Both the position numbers and the translations under genes were made by a program. The notes beneath the pieces were generated by a model. It did not search any database. It saw only the letters and a program-made list of their open reading frames with translations, and was not told the origin of the DNA. Below are positions 19,604-29,513 of a DNA stretch of 64,000 nt, piece by piece. Source of the stretch: Pectobacterium actinidiae (GTDB lineage Bacteria > Pseudomonadota > Gammaproteobacteria > Enterobacterales > Enterobacteriaceae); NCBI RefSeq assembly GCF_000803315.1, contig NZ_JRMH01000002.1:744001-808000 (forward strand), written 5' to 3'. Numbering within the stretch: the stretch's first letter is position 1; the number at the start of each line of letters is the position of its first letter.

Positions 19604-20320
19604 ATGACAAACGATATTATCGTACGAAATAAATTTTGTGATATTTCTAAGATTAGATTTAGGAAATGGGATGAGATTGACGTTCTTTTCTGGAAGTTTG
19701 GCAAAAGTAATCCTGAAAGGAAGAGTGGAGGGTATTATTTAAACGCATATAAAGATGCCTATATTCAGTACAACAAAGAAAGAATAATAAAGTATGCTAA
19801 TCAGGCCGGCATTCTTCCTGAGTTACTCGATGGTGTTGCCTGGATTGAGTCAGGCGGAATGCCAGAAGAATATAAGTTTCAGGTGTTTGAGATAAAAAGG
19901 TTTCTGGGACTAAAGTCGTCTCCCGAAAATAAAACCTCTTTTGGTTCTGTTGCTATGCAAATTCAGGTTGCTGCCAAGACCTTAGGGTTAAACCCTGATA
20001 CTTTGACAACGCGAGATCAGCTTGAATTAGCTACTTGTCTGATGGAGGATGATTTTAACCTCTGGATTGTTGCTTAGCACTTAAGAGATATGATCCTCTA
20101 TGATTATCCGGATGTAGCAACGCTTTACTTGAATGACGAACAGTACATGATGGCGGGAGTTCGTTACAACCGAGGTATACAAAGAAAATTGAGAGAGTTT
20201 ATTCATTTTATTGATGCCAAGCCTGAACGTGGCTCTGTAGAATTCGACTACATTTCTTATGGAGTACGGCTACTACAGATTAGAAACCATGTAAGAAAAC
20301 TGCTAGGACTTAATACCTGA
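19604..20320 (+). pseudogene. Hcp-linked lysozyme-like T6SS effector interrupted by an in-frame TAG
   Basis: One frame of 239 codons runs from the ATG at 19604 (AAGGG 8 nt upstream) to the TGA at 20318-20320, broken by TAG at 20075-20077. The codon after it continues the same frame without a shift (HLRDMILYDYPDVATL). The predicted protein resembles a soluble lytic transglycosylase-like fold. WIESGG (about residue 82) supplies a Glu-Ser as in SLT motif I, GSVAMQIQVAA (about 125) resembles motif II, and AGVRYNRG (after the stop) resembles the AYNxG motif III. Known: such proteins next to hcp act as peptidoglycan-degrading effectors. The truncated 157-aa product would lack motif III, so it is probably inactive unless TAG is suppressed. 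A Lys, Gln or Glu codon one base from TAG is the likely ancestor. Confidence 0.75.
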
Positions 20321-20653
20321 ATGAACATAAGTAAGGAAAAGATCGTCGATGCTATCTCTATGGTGGGGTATTTTGTATTCGCCTATTTTGCGCTGGAGTT
20401 ATTTTCGATCAATAAATATGACTGGATGATGGAATCAGGAGACTCTATCTGTAGCATTCCTCATCAGTCTCTCAGTAACCGTACCTTACAGGCGGGTGTG
20501 GCTGCTTTATTTTTGCTAACGCCCTTACTCATTGCCTTAGCACGCAATATTTACATGAAAAATCGCTATAAAACAGTCTATTACACGGCTGGGATACTGT
20601 GTGTCACTCTGTACGGCGTGTGGATTTTCTTTGGTCAACTTGCTTTATGCTAA
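20321..20653 (+). CDS. Small three-helix membrane protein, candidate immunity protein
   Basis: 110 aa starting directly after the effector stop (TGA ATG). Hydrophobic segments lie at about residues 12-30, 57-75 and 85-107. The connecting segment between the first two (KYDWMMESGDSICSIPHQSLSNRT) is polar and would face the periplasm if the N-terminus is inside. Cys at about 44, 93 and 110. I do not recognise the family with certainty; it resembles small enterobacterial inner-membrane proteins of the DUF2645 kind. Its position after a peptidoglycan-targeting effector suggests an immunity role at the periplasmic face. That is inference from context only. Confidence 0.6.
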   Translation: MNISKEKIVDAISMVGYFVFAYFALELFSINKYDWMMESGDSICSIPHQSLSNRTLQAGVAALFLLTPLLIALARNIYMKNRYKTVYYTAGILCVTLYGVWIFFGQLALC

Positions 20654-20656
20654 TTG

Positions 20657-20714
20657 ACTGATTCCATCAAAATGGCCTGATATCATTGTAATTAATGACC
20701 ATTTTAAAATCAGT
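20657..20714. repeat. Interrupted inverted repeat after the Hcp module
   Basis: Outer arms ACTGATT (20657-20663) and AATCAGT (20708-20714), and inner arms AAAATGG (20669-20675) and CCATTTT (20699-20705), all perfect. It sits just after the last gene of the Hcp module. It may be a weak terminator or the remnant of an insertion boundary; no T-run follows. Confidence 0.6.
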
Positions 20715-20888
20715 GTTCAATACCTTATGAATATCAAGGTAATAGCCGTTTACTCTCAGAGGATAAATGTATGAGTATCTGATGTCTTTCATTTGTTCGT
20801 TATTCACCCTAATGTAAACCATATTGGCTGAAATTCATTCAGCTATCTCCGTTACAATGGCGATACTTTTTCCTAAGCGGATGTTGTC

Positions 20889-21788
20889 GTGCCATTACTC
20901 ACTATCACCACTATTTTGTGGGCATTTTCATTCAGCCTGATTGGCGAATATCTGGCGGGTCAGGTTGATAGCTGGTTTTCTGCCATGTTTCGCCTGACGG
21001 CCGCAGCAGTGGTGTTTTTACCATTCTTACGCCTGCGGGGTTACACGCCGCGTGTCATTTTCTTGTATATGTTAGTGGGCGCTTGCCAACTTGGTATCAT
21101 GTACCTGTTCGTGTTCCAGGCTTACCTGTACCTGACCGTACCTGAGTTTTTACTCTTTACGGTGATGACGCCGCTGTACGTTACGCTGATTTACGATCTA
21201 CTTGCTCGACAGCGCTTGCGCTGGGGTTACGTAATGAGCGCTCTGCTGGCAGTATTCGGGGCGGCGGTGATCCACTATCACGGCGTGAGTGAACATTTCT
21301 GGTGGGGGTTCCTGCTGGTTCAGGCGGCGAATGTGTGTTTTGCCGCAGGTCAGGTGGGTTATAAGCGCCTGATGGAGCTCTATCCTGTGCCGCAGCACTG
21401 CGCGTTTTCCTGGTTTTATCTGGGGGCTGCGATCGTGACGATAGCGGCGTGGCTGCTCTTCGGTAATCTGGATAAATTACCCACTACAACCGTGCAGTGG
21501 GGCGTACTGGCTTGGTTGGGGATTGGTGCTTCTGGCCTGGGTTATTTTATGTGGAACTACGGCGCAACCCAAGTGGATGCCGGAACGCTTAGCATAATGA
21601 ATAACTTTCACGTGCCGGCTGGTCTACTGGTCAACTTCGCTATCTGGCATAAAACGCCAGACTGGCTGAGCTTCATCGTGGGGACGATAATTATTGCGTC
21701 CTCACTGTGGGTACACCAGCATTGGGTCGTGAAGCGTCCTTCACAAATGGTAAGTGCTCACAAGCGTGCTGACGCGCCGAACGAATAA
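20889..21788 (+). CDS. yigM: EamA-type transporter YigM (biotin uptake)
   Basis: 299 aa with about ten membrane helices in two EamA repeats; the start is GTG. YigM of E. coli, also next to metR, is known as the biotin importer of the carboxylate/amino acid/amine transporter family. Segments such as [22 protein letters not shown] at the start and [33 protein letters not shown] in the second repeat fit that protein. Its last 98 nt overlap the 3' end of metR on the other strand. Confidence 0.85.
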   Translation: MPLLTITTILWAFSFSLIGEYLAGQVDSWFSAMFRLTAAAVVFLPFLRLRGYTPRVIFLYMLVGACQLGIMYLFVFQAYLYLTVPEFLLFTVMTPLYVTLIYDLLARQRLRWGYVMSALLAVFGAAVIHYHGVSEHFWWGFLLVQAANVCFAAGQVGYKRLMELYPVPQHCAFSWFYLGAAIVTIAAWLLFGNLDKLPTTTVQWGVLAWLGIGASGLGYFMWNYGATQVDAGTLSIMNNFHVPAGLLVNFAIWHKTPDWLSFIVGTIIIASSLWVHQHWVVKRPSQMVSAHKRADAPNE

Positions 21789-22629
21789 ACGCATCAATCA
21801 CCGGTTGGCGTTGCTCTCCGTCACGGACGGCAGCGTACAACCGGCTCCAAAGCCCATCACCCAGCGATTTAGTCACAATCAGCCCCTGACGCTCGAAGCT
21901 TTCCACCACCCAGTGCGGTAGTGCGGCGATGCCCATGCGGGCGGCGACCATCTGAATCAACAGCAGCGTATTGTCGACGCTTTTCAGCGCAGGACTAATG
22001 CCTGCGGGCTGTAAAAAGTGACGCCAGACGTCCAATCGTTGTCGCTGTACCGGATAAATCATCAGGGTTTCGGCGGTGAAATCCTCCGGTTCGATTTTCT
22101 CTTTTCCTGCCAGCGGATGATCGGGAGCCAGCACCAATCTGACTTCAAAATCAAACAGAGGCGAATAGTGCAGGCCACTGCGCGGCATGATGTCGGAGGT
22201 CATGACCAGATCCAGTTCGCCTTGTTGAAGTGCTGGCTGAGGATCGAACGTCACGCCTGATTTAAAGTCCATCACCACCTGCGGCCAGTGTTGATGGAAC
22301 TCATCTAGCGCAGGCGTCAGCCACTGAATACAGCTATGGCACTCAATGGCCAAACGCAGCGTGGTTTGGTGCGGTTCATGGCATGACTGCAACGCCTGCT
22401 GGATTTGCGGTAACACCTGCTCTGCCAACTGCAACAGAATTTCTCCCTGAGGCGTAAAGCGCAGCGGCTGGCTTTTACGCACGAATAACCTGAACCCAAG
22501 GCGCTGTTCCAGATCGCTGAACTGGTGGGATAACGCCGATTGAGTTTGGTGAAGTGCAGCGGCAGCGGCGGCTAACGATCCGGTATTGCGCAGTGCTTGC
22601 AGCGTTCGCAGGTGTTTAAATTCGATCAT
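21691..22629 (-). CDS. metR: LysR-type regulator MetR
   Basis: 312 aa. N-terminal winged helix-turn-helix [49 protein letters not shown], then the LysR substrate domain. The effector is homocysteine in the known protein, and the targets are metE and other methionine genes. It is divergent from metE with a 104-nt shared promoter region, the standard arrangement. The C-terminus overlaps yigM tail-to-tail by 98 nt, and both reading frames look conserved there. Confidence 0.96.
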   Translation of the reverse strand: MIEFKHLRTLQALRNTGSLAAAAAALHQTQSALSHQFSDLEQRLGFRLFVRKSQPLRFTPQGEILLQLAEQVLPQIQQALQSCHEPHQTTLRLAIECHSCIQWLTPALDEFHQHWPQVVMDFKSGVTFDPQPALQQGELDLVMTSDIMPRSGLHYSPLFDFEVRLVLAPDHPLAGKEKIEPEDFTAETLMIYPVQRQRLDVWRHFLQPAGISPALKSVDNTLLLIQMVAARMGIAALPHWVVESFERQGLIVTKSLGDGLWSRLYAAVRDGEQRQPVIDAFIRSARQHACEHLPFVKDASRPNAGVPTVRTQ

Positions 22630-22693
22630 GAGAGTCCTTCACAGTGACAGTGAATAAATTGCGCTTGTGATTACTACAGTACCTGCGGATTAT

Positions 22694-22717
22694 GGATGTG
22701 TAAACATCTGGACGGCT
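22694..22717 (+). promoter_or_regulatory. Tandem MetJ-type met boxes upstream of metE
   Basis: Three adjacent 8-mers, GGATGTGT, AAACATCT and GGACGGCT, match the met box AGACGTCT at 5, 6 and 6 of 8 positions. They lie 17 nt before the metE ATG, between metR and metE. MetJ with S-adenosylmethionine binds such tandem boxes. Confidence 0.65.
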
Positions 22718-22733
22718 AAATGAGGAATTAACG

Positions 22734-24998
22734 ATGGCGATTGTGAATCATACACTGGGTTTTCCGCGCGTTGGACTACGCCGTGAACTGAAAAAAGCGC
22801 AGGAAAACTACTGGGCAGGTAACGCGACACAGGAAGAGTTGCTGACCGTTGGGCGCGAGCTGCGTGCGCGTCATTGGCAACAACAGAAGGATGCTGGCGT
22901 TGATCTGCTGCCAGTGGGTGATTTCGCCTGGTACGACCATGTGCTGACCACAAGTCTGCTGTTGGGTAACGTACCTGCACGCCATCAGAATGAAGACGGC
23001 TCGGTCGATCTGGATACGCTGTTCCGCATTGGCCGTGGACGCGCGCCAACTGGTCAACCTGCTGCTGCGGCAGAAATGACCAAGTGGTTTAACACTAACT
23101 ATCACTATATGGTGCCGGAATTCACCAAAGGGCAGCAGTTCAAGCTGACCTGGACACAGTTGCTGGATGAAGTCGATGAGGCACTGGCGCTGGGTCATAA
23201 CGTGAAGCCTGTTCTGTTAGGCCCGGTGACCTACCTGTGGCTGGGCAAAGTGAAAGGTGAGCAGTTTGACCGTCTGTCGTTGTTGCAGGACATTCTGCCC
23301 GTTTACCAGCAGGTGCTGGCTGAATTGGCGAAGCGCGGCATTAAATGGGTGCAGATTGATGAACCTGCACTGGCGCTGGAACTGCCGCACGAGTGGCTGG
23401 CCGCGTTTAAACCGGCTTATGACGCACTGCAAGGTCAGGTGAAACTGCTGCTGACGACCTATTTCGATAGCGTTAGCCAGAATCTGGAAACAATCAAAGC
23501 GCTGCCGGTTCAGGGGCTGCATATTGATCTGGTTCACGGTAAGGATGATGCGGCTACGCTGAGTGCTCAACTGCCCGCTAACTGGGTCCTCTCTCTGGGG
23601 GTAATTAACGGTCGTAACGTCTGGCGTGCTGACCTGAGCAGCTGGTTCGAACGTCTGCAACCGCTGGTGGGGACGCGCGACCTGTGGCTGGGAAGCTCAT
23701 GTTCACTGCTGCATAGCCCTATCGATCTGAGCGTAGAGGTGCGTCTGGATGATGAAGTGAAGAGCTGGTTTGCCTTTGCGATTCAGAAATGTGCAGAGCT
23801 GTCGCTGTTGTCTCAGGCACTGAACAGCGGCAACGGCGAGGCGCTGGAAGCCTACAGCGCACCGATTCGTGCTCGCCGTACCTCAACGCGTGTGAATAAC
23901 GCCGCCGTTGCACAGCGTCTGGCGGCGATTACCGCACAGGACAGCCAGCGCCAGAACGTCTATTCAGTTCGTGCTGATGCCCAGCGTGAGCGCTTTAATC
24001 TGCCAGCCTGGCCGACGACTACAATCGGTTCTTTCCCACAAACTACGGAAATTCGCGGCCTGCGTCTGGATTTCAAACAGGGTCGTCTGGATGGCAATAA
24101 CTACCGCACCGGTATTGCCGAGCACATCAAGCAAGCTGTGGTTGAGCAAGAGCGTCTGGGTCTGGACGTGCTGGTGCACGGTGAGGCCGAGCGTAATGAC
24201 ATGGTGGAATATTTCGGTGAGCATCTGGATGGGTTTATCTTTACCCAGAACGGCTGGGTGCAGAGCTACGGTTCTCGCTGTGTGAAGCCGCCTGTTATCA
24301 TTGGTGATGTGAGCCGTCCAGAAGCGATCACCGTTGAGTGGGCGAAATACGCGCAGTCTCTGACCGACAAGCCGATGAAAGGCATGCTGACAGGTCCGGT
24401 GACCATTCTGTGCTGGTCTTTCCCGCGTGAAGACGTTACGCGTGAAACCATCGCTAAGCAGATTGCGCTGGCGCTGCGTGATGAAGTGGCCGATTTGGAA
24501 GCCGCAGGCATTGGTATCATCCAGATTGACGAACCGGCACTGCGTGAAGGTCTGCCGCTGCATCGTTCTGACTGGGATGCTTATCTGGCCTGGGCGGTGG
24601 ATGCCTTCCGTCTGAATGCCGCTGTGGCGAAAGATGATACGCAAATCCATACCCACATGTGTTATTGCGAGTTCAACGACATCATGGATTCTATCGCCGC
24701 GCTGGATGCAGACGTGATTACGATTGAAACCTCTCGTTCCGATATGGAATTGCTGGAGTCGTTTGAAGAGTTCGAGTACCCGAATGAAATCGGCCCGGGC
24801 GTTTATGATATCCACTCCCCGAACGTACCGAGTGTGGAATGGATGGAAGATCTGCTGAAGAAAGCGGCGCAGCGCATCCCAGCGGAACGCCTGTGGGTTA
24901 ACCCGGATTGCGGTCTGAAAACTCGCGGCTGGCCGGAAACGCGTCAGGCGCTGGCGAATATGGTTCAGGCAGCACAACGTCTGCGTGAAACCCAGTAA
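22734..24998 (+). CDS. metE: Cobalamin-independent methionine synthase MetE
   Basis: 754 aa, full family length. It transfers methyl from 5-methyltetrahydropteroyltriglutamate to homocysteine, the last step of methionine synthesis, without B12. Two barrel halves: the N-terminal half starts [22 protein letters not shown], and the catalytic C-terminal half starts near [17 protein letters not shown] (about residue 424). Zinc ligands are visible in [12 protein letters not shown] (His and Cys), [13 protein letters not shown] (Glu) and [14 protein letters not shown] (Cys). RBS GAGGA precedes the start. Controlled by MetR and MetJ as judged from the upstream region. Confidence 0.98.
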   Translation: MAIVNHTLGFPRVGLRRELKKAQENYWAGNATQEELLTVGRELRARHWQQQKDAGVDLLPVGDFAWYDHVLTTSLLLGNVPARHQNEDGSVDLDTLFRIGRGRAPTGQPAAAAEMTKWFNTNYHYMVPEFTKGQQFKLTWTQLLDEVDEALALGHNVKPVLLGPVTYLWLGKVKGEQFDRLSLLQDILPVYQQVLAELAKRGIKWVQIDEPALALELPHEWLAAFKPAYDALQGQVKLLLTTYFDSVSQNLETIKALPVQGLHIDLVHGKDDAATLSAQLPANWVLSLGVINGRNVWRADLSSWFERLQPLVGTRDLWLGSSCSLLHSPIDLSVEVRLDDEVKSWFAFAIQKCAELSLLSQALNSGNGEALEAYSAPIRARRTSTRVNNAAVAQRLAAITAQDSQRQNVYSVRADAQRERFNLPAWPTTTIGSFPQTTEIRGLRLDFKQGRLDGNNYRTGIAEHIKQAVVEQERLGLDVLVHGEAERNDMVEYFGEHLDGFIFTQNGWVQSYGSRCVKPPVIIGDVSRPEAITVEWAKYAQSLTDKPMKGMLTGPVTILCWSFPREDVTRETIAKQIALALRDEVADLEAAGIGIIQIDEPALREGLPLHRSDWDAYLAWAVDAFRLNAAVAKDDTQIHTHMCYCEFNDIMDSIAALDADVITIETSRSDMELLESFEEFEYPNEIGPGVYDIHSPNVPSVEWMEDLLKKAAQRIPAERLWVNPDCGLKTRGWPETRQALANMVQAAQRLRETQ

Positions 24999-25017
24999 TC
25001 GTTAATGGCTGATGACA

Positions 25018-25041
25018 TCAGGGAGGCTATGGCCTCCCTGA
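25018..25041 (+). terminator. Hairpin after metE
   Basis: Ten-bp perfect stem TCAGGGAGGC / GCCTCCCTGA with a 4-nt loop, 20 nt after the metE stop. There is no strong T-run. The stem sequence resembles the true terminator after the first chemoreceptor gene at 27209. Confidence 0.65.
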
Positions 25042-25267
25042 CTAATAGATAAAATACGCACTATTTTCCCCACCTTCCGATTGTTTATTATTTCTCCCCT
25101 GCAAATTTTCTTCCTTCCCGAACATTAACTATATTGTCTTTCCTTTAATAAAATCACCGCACTACTCCTCTAATTTTCTTGCATCGACTGGTAGGTTATT
25201 TCTCGAAAAGGATTATTTATCCGCTATCAATATATTTATTCTTCGGCGTGGTTAATCGACGCCGTCA

Positions 25268-25294
25268 TAAAGCTAAAGAATATTGTGCCGATAA
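25268..25294 (+). promoter_or_regulatory. Sigma-28 (FliA) type promoter
   Basis: TAAAGCTA, 11 nt spacer, then a perfect GCCGATAA. This matches the FliA layout (TAAAGTTT-N11-GCCGATAA) used for motility and chemotaxis genes. It would start a transcript near 25301, about 225 nt before the chemoreceptor start codon. Confidence 0.8.
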
Positions 25295-25394
25295 GGTAGA
25301 CGGCATGGAGGCAGCTCTGGATGTATCAATAGAGTGAGTTTGTTTGTATTTTTTAACGTTTCCATCAGGTTGAAAGTGCATCTGTAATTACTCC

Positions 25395-25423
25395 TTTATG
25401 GGTATATTTAAAATACCCATAAA
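25395..25423 (+). other. Hairpin in the chemoreceptor 5' leader
   Basis: Eleven-bp perfect stem TTTATGGGTAT / ATACCCATAAA with a 7-nt loop. It lies inside the predicted untranslated leader, about 105 nt before the start codon. Role unknown. Confidence 0.6.
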
Positions 25424-25527
25424 GCATATCTGTTTTTCCGAAAAATATTATTTCCTACTCTGCGGCGTTATTAAACGGTAGCTGTGCGCAGTAGTCATTA
25501 TTATGTATTACCTAAAAGGAGTGAGAT

Positions 25528-27162
25528 GTGAATTTAGCGAATTGGCGTATTGGTTATCGATTAGGAAGTGGGTTTGCCATCTTAATTCTGATGTTGTTTA
25601 CCGTGAGTGTTTTTTCTTTGTCTAAACTTTCATCCTTTCAGGATGGCGCCAGAGATATCGTCAAAGAGGTTTATCCGCAAACGGTGGATGCTAATGACCT
25701 CATCGATAATGTGAATGGACACTTTGTCGCTTATTTGCAGATGATGCTGGTATCCAGTCAGGAACAGCGTCAGGGGTATGTCGATCGGATTATGGCGTAC
25801 CGCAAGGAGATTAGCCGTCTGCTTGATAATCTGGAAAAGAATGCCTCAGGAGAACAGGCTCGCAAGCAGGTGGGGGTTGTCCGCGGGTTTCGTGCCGAGT
25901 TCATTAAATCCGGCGATAAAATTATTAGTGACGCGCTGGCGGGTAATAACGATATCGCTGTCGCGGAATTCAATAATATCCTCAACGTGATTCAGCGCAA
26001 TTACCGTGACTCGGTGAGGCAACTGGTGAATTACCAAAATGATGCGATGAATAATTCTGTCGAGACCATGGCTGAGGTGTACAGCAATACCCGCATGATT
26101 TTGCTGCTTATTTTAGCGCTGGGCGCCGTATTTGGGGCGCTGATTGCCTGGGCTATCACGCGCAGCGTAACCCGCCCAATAGAGCAGGCTTTGCAAGTGG
26201 CAGACAGAGTGGCGCAGGGCGATCTGACCTCACGTATCACGGTGACCAGCAAAGATGAAACTGGGCTGCTACTGCAATCGTTGGATCGCATGAACACCAG
26301 TCTGAGCACGATTGTGGGTCAGGTGCGTGATGGCGCGGAAACGATCTCGACAGCGGCGTCGCAAATCACGGCAGGTAACCAGGATCTATCATCGCGTACT
26401 GAAGAGCAGGCCAGCTCGCTGGAAGAAACCGCAGCCTCAATGGAGCAGCTGGCATCCACCATTAAAAATACTGCGGAAAACACCCAACAGGCGACGGAGA
26501 TTGCCAATAAAGCGACCGGTGCGGCGAAACAAAGCGGTGATGTGATGCTTTCCGTGACGCAAAAAATGCGCGGCATTCGTGATTCATCCCAGCGTATGGC
26601 GGAGATCATCGGCGTGATTGACGGTATTGCGTTCCAGACCAACATTCTGGCGCTAAACGCTGCCGTTGAAGCCGCGCGTGCGGGCGAACAAGGGCGTGGT
26701 TTTGCCGTGGTTGCGGGAGAAGTCCGTTCACTGGCACAGCGCAGTGCGACTGCCGCACGGGAGATTAAGGGTTTGATCGACGACTCCGTGAGCAAAATTC
26801 GTGAAGGCATGGAACTGGTTGATACCGCAGAAGAAACGATGGGCGGATTAACGGCTCACGTGAAGGACGTACACGGTATTATCAGCGAGATTTCACAAGC
26901 GAGCCGTGAGCAGAGTGACGGAATTAACCAGATGAATCTGGCGATTGGACAAATTGATACCACCACCCAACAGAATGCGGCTTTGGTTGAAGAATCAGCC
27001 TCTGCGGCTCTGTCTCTGCAAGCACAGGCCTCCGTTCTGGCGGAGGCGGTGAGTGCATTTAAAATACAGTCATATGGTAGTAGCAACACCGAGTCTTATG
27101 CGTCGATGCCGATAAGTACGCCCACGCTGTCTCTGGCGCTGGCAGGGGCAAAGAAAGCCTAA
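25528..27162 (+). CDS. Methyl-accepting chemotaxis protein (lacks tether)
   Basis: 544 aa inner-membrane chemoreceptor. TM1 at about residues 11-30, four-helix-bundle periplasmic sensor at about 31-190, TM2 at about 191-212 ([19 protein letters not shown]), HAMP at 213-265 ([13 protein letters not shown]), then methylation helices and the invariant hairpin tip [45 protein letters not shown]. It should signal through CheW/CheA. The C-terminus ends GAKKA and has no xWxxF motif for CheR/CheB docking. Start is GTG at the position of the ATG of the tandem paralogue, with AAGGAG upstream. The periplasmic part differs most from the paralogue, so ligands likely differ; the ligand is unknown. Confidence 0.95.
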   Translation: MNLANWRIGYRLGSGFAILILMLFTVSVFSLSKLSSFQDGARDIVKEVYPQTVDANDLIDNVNGHFVAYLQMMLVSSQEQRQGYVDRIMAYRKEISRLLDNLEKNASGEQARKQVGVVRGFRAEFIKSGDKIISDALAGNNDIAVAEFNNILNVIQRNYRDSVRQLVNYQNDAMNNSVETMAEVYSNTRMILLLILALGAVFGALIAWAITRSVTRPIEQALQVADRVAQGDLTSRITVTSKDETGLLLQSLDRMNTSLSTIVGQVRDGAETISTAASQITAGNQDLSSRTEEQASSLEETAASMEQLASTIKNTAENTQQATEIANKATGAAKQSGDVMLSVTQKMRGIRDSSQRMAEIIGVIDGIAFQTNILALNAAVEAARAGEQGRGFAVVAGEVRSLAQRSATAAREIKGLIDDSVSKIREGMELVDTAEETMGGLTAHVKDVHGIISEISQASREQSDGINQMNLAIGQIDTTTQQNAALVEESASAALSLQAQASVLAEAVSAFKIQSYGSSNTESYASMPISTPTLSLALAGAKKA

Positions 27163-27208
27163 ATTTGCCGCAATAATATGACAGTGTTGCTAACATAACG
27201 TCTATTCC

Positions 27209-27239
27209 ATCAGGGGGCTGTAGCCTCCCTGATTTTTTT
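27209..27239 (+). terminator. Rho-independent terminator after first chemoreceptor gene
   Basis: Stem ATCAGGGGGCT / AGCCTCCCTGAT with one bulged base and a 2-nt loop, followed by seven T. It separates transcription of the two receptor genes. Confidence 0.9.
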
Positions 27240-27753
27240 GCGTTGTGTCACAGGGAGTAAATACAAATTTTTATCTTTTATTCATATGGTTATCCTGATT
27301 TTTAAGATATTCCCATTTCTCCATTATGAAGATTAAATATGTCTGACTATGCTTTTACGTAGCAGCAACATTATTTTTATTGATTGTTCATGGGATGGGG
27401 AGTTGGGTGTCGATAAAATCAGTAATCCGAGGCGGCAGGATGCGTGAATACGAAGAGGGAAGATCATTATTATGACCTCGATAATGTATCTGCGGTCTTA
27501 TCAATCGTATTTATAGCATTGTTAGATTTATTTCCACTTTTGTACCTGAACACCTGAAGAAATTACTTGGTTTTTGTCGCGCCTCTCACGCTGAGAGTGT
27601 GCGTGGAAAGGCTTGCCTTAAGGTATCTGTGGTGCAGTCAGAGGGGAAACCGCTATTTCCTTCGGATAGCCAGCCATTCTCCGCCCTGTTGTCCATCAAG
27701 CTGCGACATGTGCGCAATTGACATTGCTATGCATTACCTAAAAGGAGTGAGAC
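27240..27753. other. Gap between the two chemoreceptor genes
   Basis: About 510 nt with no believable gene. I see no good sigma-28 promoter: the nearest -10-like string GTCGATAA (27409-27416) has no TAAA at the -35 position. The last ~25 nt repeat the ribosome-site region of the first receptor gene. Confidence 0.6.
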
Positions 27754-29415
27754 ATGAATTTAGCGAATTGGCGTATTGGCTATCGGCTGGGTGCCGGGTT
27801 TGCCATCCTGATCTTGATGCTGTTTGCCGTGAGTATTTTTTCCCTGTCTAAGCTATCCAGTTTTCAGGATGGTGCCAGAGACATCGTCAAAGAGGTTTAT
27901 CCACAAACGGTGGACGCCAACAATCTGATCGATAATGTCACGAGTATTCTGGTGGCATATCAGCGGCTGATGCTGGTGTCGGGTCAGGAACAAATTCAGA
28001 CAAACGTGAGCCGTGTGGGTGAGTTCCGTCAGGAAATTGGTCGCCTGCTGGACAAACTGGAAAGCCAAACGGTTGAAGAGCGTTCGATCTCCCAGTTACG
28101 CACTATTCGCGGAATTCGTACCGAGTTTCTGAAATCTGGCGATAAAATTATTAGTGAAGTGGTAGCGGGCAATCGCGAAGCGGCGATTGAGGAGTTCAAC
28201 AATAATCTGAATGTTATCCAACGCCAGTACCGTGATGCGGTAAAGCAGTTGGTAAATTATCAAGATGATGCGATGGATACCTCCGTTGAAGCCATGGCTG
28301 AGGTGTACAGCAATACCCGCATGATTTTATTGCTCATTTTAGCGCTGGGCGCTGTATTTGGAGCACTAATTGCCTGGTCAATTACGCGCAGCGTAACCCG
28401 ACCGATACAGCAGGCTTTGCAAGTGGCAGACAGAGTGGCACAGGGCGACCTGACCTCACGTATCACTGTTACCAGCAAAGATGAAACCGGATTGCTGCTG
28501 CAATCGCTGGATCACATGAACACCAGCCTGAGCACGATTGTCGGGCAGGTGCGTGACGGGGCGGAAACCATCTCCACGGCAGCCTCGCAAATCGCCGCAG
28601 GTAATCAGGATTTGTCATCGCGCACCGAAGAGCAGGCCAGCTCACTGGAAGAAACGGCGGCCTCGATGGAACAACTGACGTCTACCATTAAAAACACGGC
28701 GGAAAATACCCAGCAGGCAACAGACATCGCGAACAAAGCCTCTGGTGCGGCGAAGCATAGCGGCGATGTGATGGTTTCCGTAACGCAGAAAATGCGCGGC
28801 ATTCGTGATTCATCCCAGCGTATGGCGGAGATCATCGGCGTGATTGACGGTATTGCGTTCCAGACCAACATTCTGGCGTTGAACGCCGCGGTTGAAGCCG
28901 CGCGTGCGGGTGAACAGGGGAGAGGCTTTGCGGTGGTGGCGGGGGAAGTGCGTTCTCTGGCACAACGCAGTGCGACCGCCGCGCGGGAGATCAAAGATTT
29001 GATCGACGACTCCGTGAGCAAAATTCAGGAAGGTATGTTGCTGGTGGATACCGCCGAAGAAACGATGAGCGGATTAACGGGCTATGTGCGGGATGTGAAT
29101 GAAATCATCAGCGAAATCTCGCAGGCTAGCCGTGAGCAGAGCGATGGGATTAACCAGATGAATCTGGCGGTTGGACAAATTGATACGACGACCCAGCAGA
29201 ATGCGTCTCTGGTTGAAGAATCGGCCTCTGCGGCTCTGTCTCTGCAAGCACAGGCCTCTGTTCTGGCGGAAGCGGTAAGCGCGTTTAAATTGCAGTCATA
29301 TGGCAGCGGCAAAACCGCTTCTTATGCACCGGCACCAACGCGCACGCCAACGCTGTCTTTAGCGCCAGCGGCAGCGAAAGACAAGGGCAATAACGGCGAC
29401 TGGACGACGTTTTAA
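27754..29415 (+). CDS. Methyl-accepting chemotaxis protein (with DWTTF tether)
   Basis: 553 aa paralogue of the upstream receptor with the same layout: TM1, four-helix-bundle sensor, TM2, HAMP, signalling hairpin. From TM2 to near the end the two are almost identical. The sensor domain is clearly different at about residues 58-165 (for example [18 protein letters not shown] against [18 protein letters not shown]). Unlike its neighbour it ends NNGDWTTF, a C-terminal xWxxF pentapeptide of the NWETF type that docks CheR and CheB. It therefore probably serves as the adaptation-competent partner. Start ATG with AAGGAG upstream. Confidence 0.96.
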   Translation: MNLANWRIGYRLGAGFAILILMLFAVSIFSLSKLSSFQDGARDIVKEVYPQTVDANNLIDNVTSILVAYQRLMLVSGQEQIQTNVSRVGEFRQEIGRLLDKLESQTVEERSISQLRTIRGIRTEFLKSGDKIISEVVAGNREAAIEEFNNNLNVIQRQYRDAVKQLVNYQDDAMDTSVEAMAEVYSNTRMILLLILALGAVFGALIAWSITRSVTRPIQQALQVADRVAQGDLTSRITVTSKDETGLLLQSLDHMNTSLSTIVGQVRDGAETISTAASQIAAGNQDLSSRTEEQASSLEETAASMEQLTSTIKNTAENTQQATDIANKASGAAKHSGDVMVSVTQKMRGIRDSSQRMAEIIGVIDGIAFQTNILALNAAVEAARAGEQGRGFAVVAGEVRSLAQRSATAAREIKDLIDDSVSKIQEGMLLVDTAEETMSGLTGYVRDVNEIISEISQASREQSDGINQMNLAVGQIDTTTQQNASLVEESASAALSLQAQASVLAEAVSAFKLQSYGSGKTASYAPAPTRTPTLSLAPAAAKDKGNNGDWTTF

Positions 29416-29451
29416 GGCTGTCTTTCTCTGTAAACCGTAAAGATAAATACC

Positions 29452-29479
29452 AACGCCACCGTTGTTCGGTGGCGTTTTA
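29452..29479. terminator. Terminator between the second receptor gene and dlhH
   Basis: Nine-bp perfect stem AACGCCACC / GGTGGCGTT with a 7-nt loop, then T residues on the plus strand. It serves the plus-strand receptor gene and could also stop the convergent dlhH transcript. Confidence 0.8.
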
Positions 29480-29513
29480 GGCTGTGGATAGTAACGAAAA
29501 TGGCGTGATGGCG

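Larger units (their letters stand above)
25042..25527. other. Long leader region of the first chemoreceptor gene
   Basis: About 490 AT-rich nt without a convincing gene. It contains a sigma-28 type promoter (25268-25294) and an 11-bp hairpin (25395-25423). The last ~25 nt (CCTAAAAGGAGTGAGA just before the start) are nearly identical to those before the second chemoreceptor gene. Confidence 0.7.

Noticed and set aside
20075..20077. Pyrrolysine coding of the TAG in the effector gene
   Set aside because: There is no sign of pyl genes, and enterobacteria do not use pyrrolysine. Nonsense mutation is the simple reading.
23964..24977. Long antisense frame (337 codons) opposite metE
   Set aside because: It mirrors the codon pattern of metE and has a composition unlike real proteins, with no recognisable domain.
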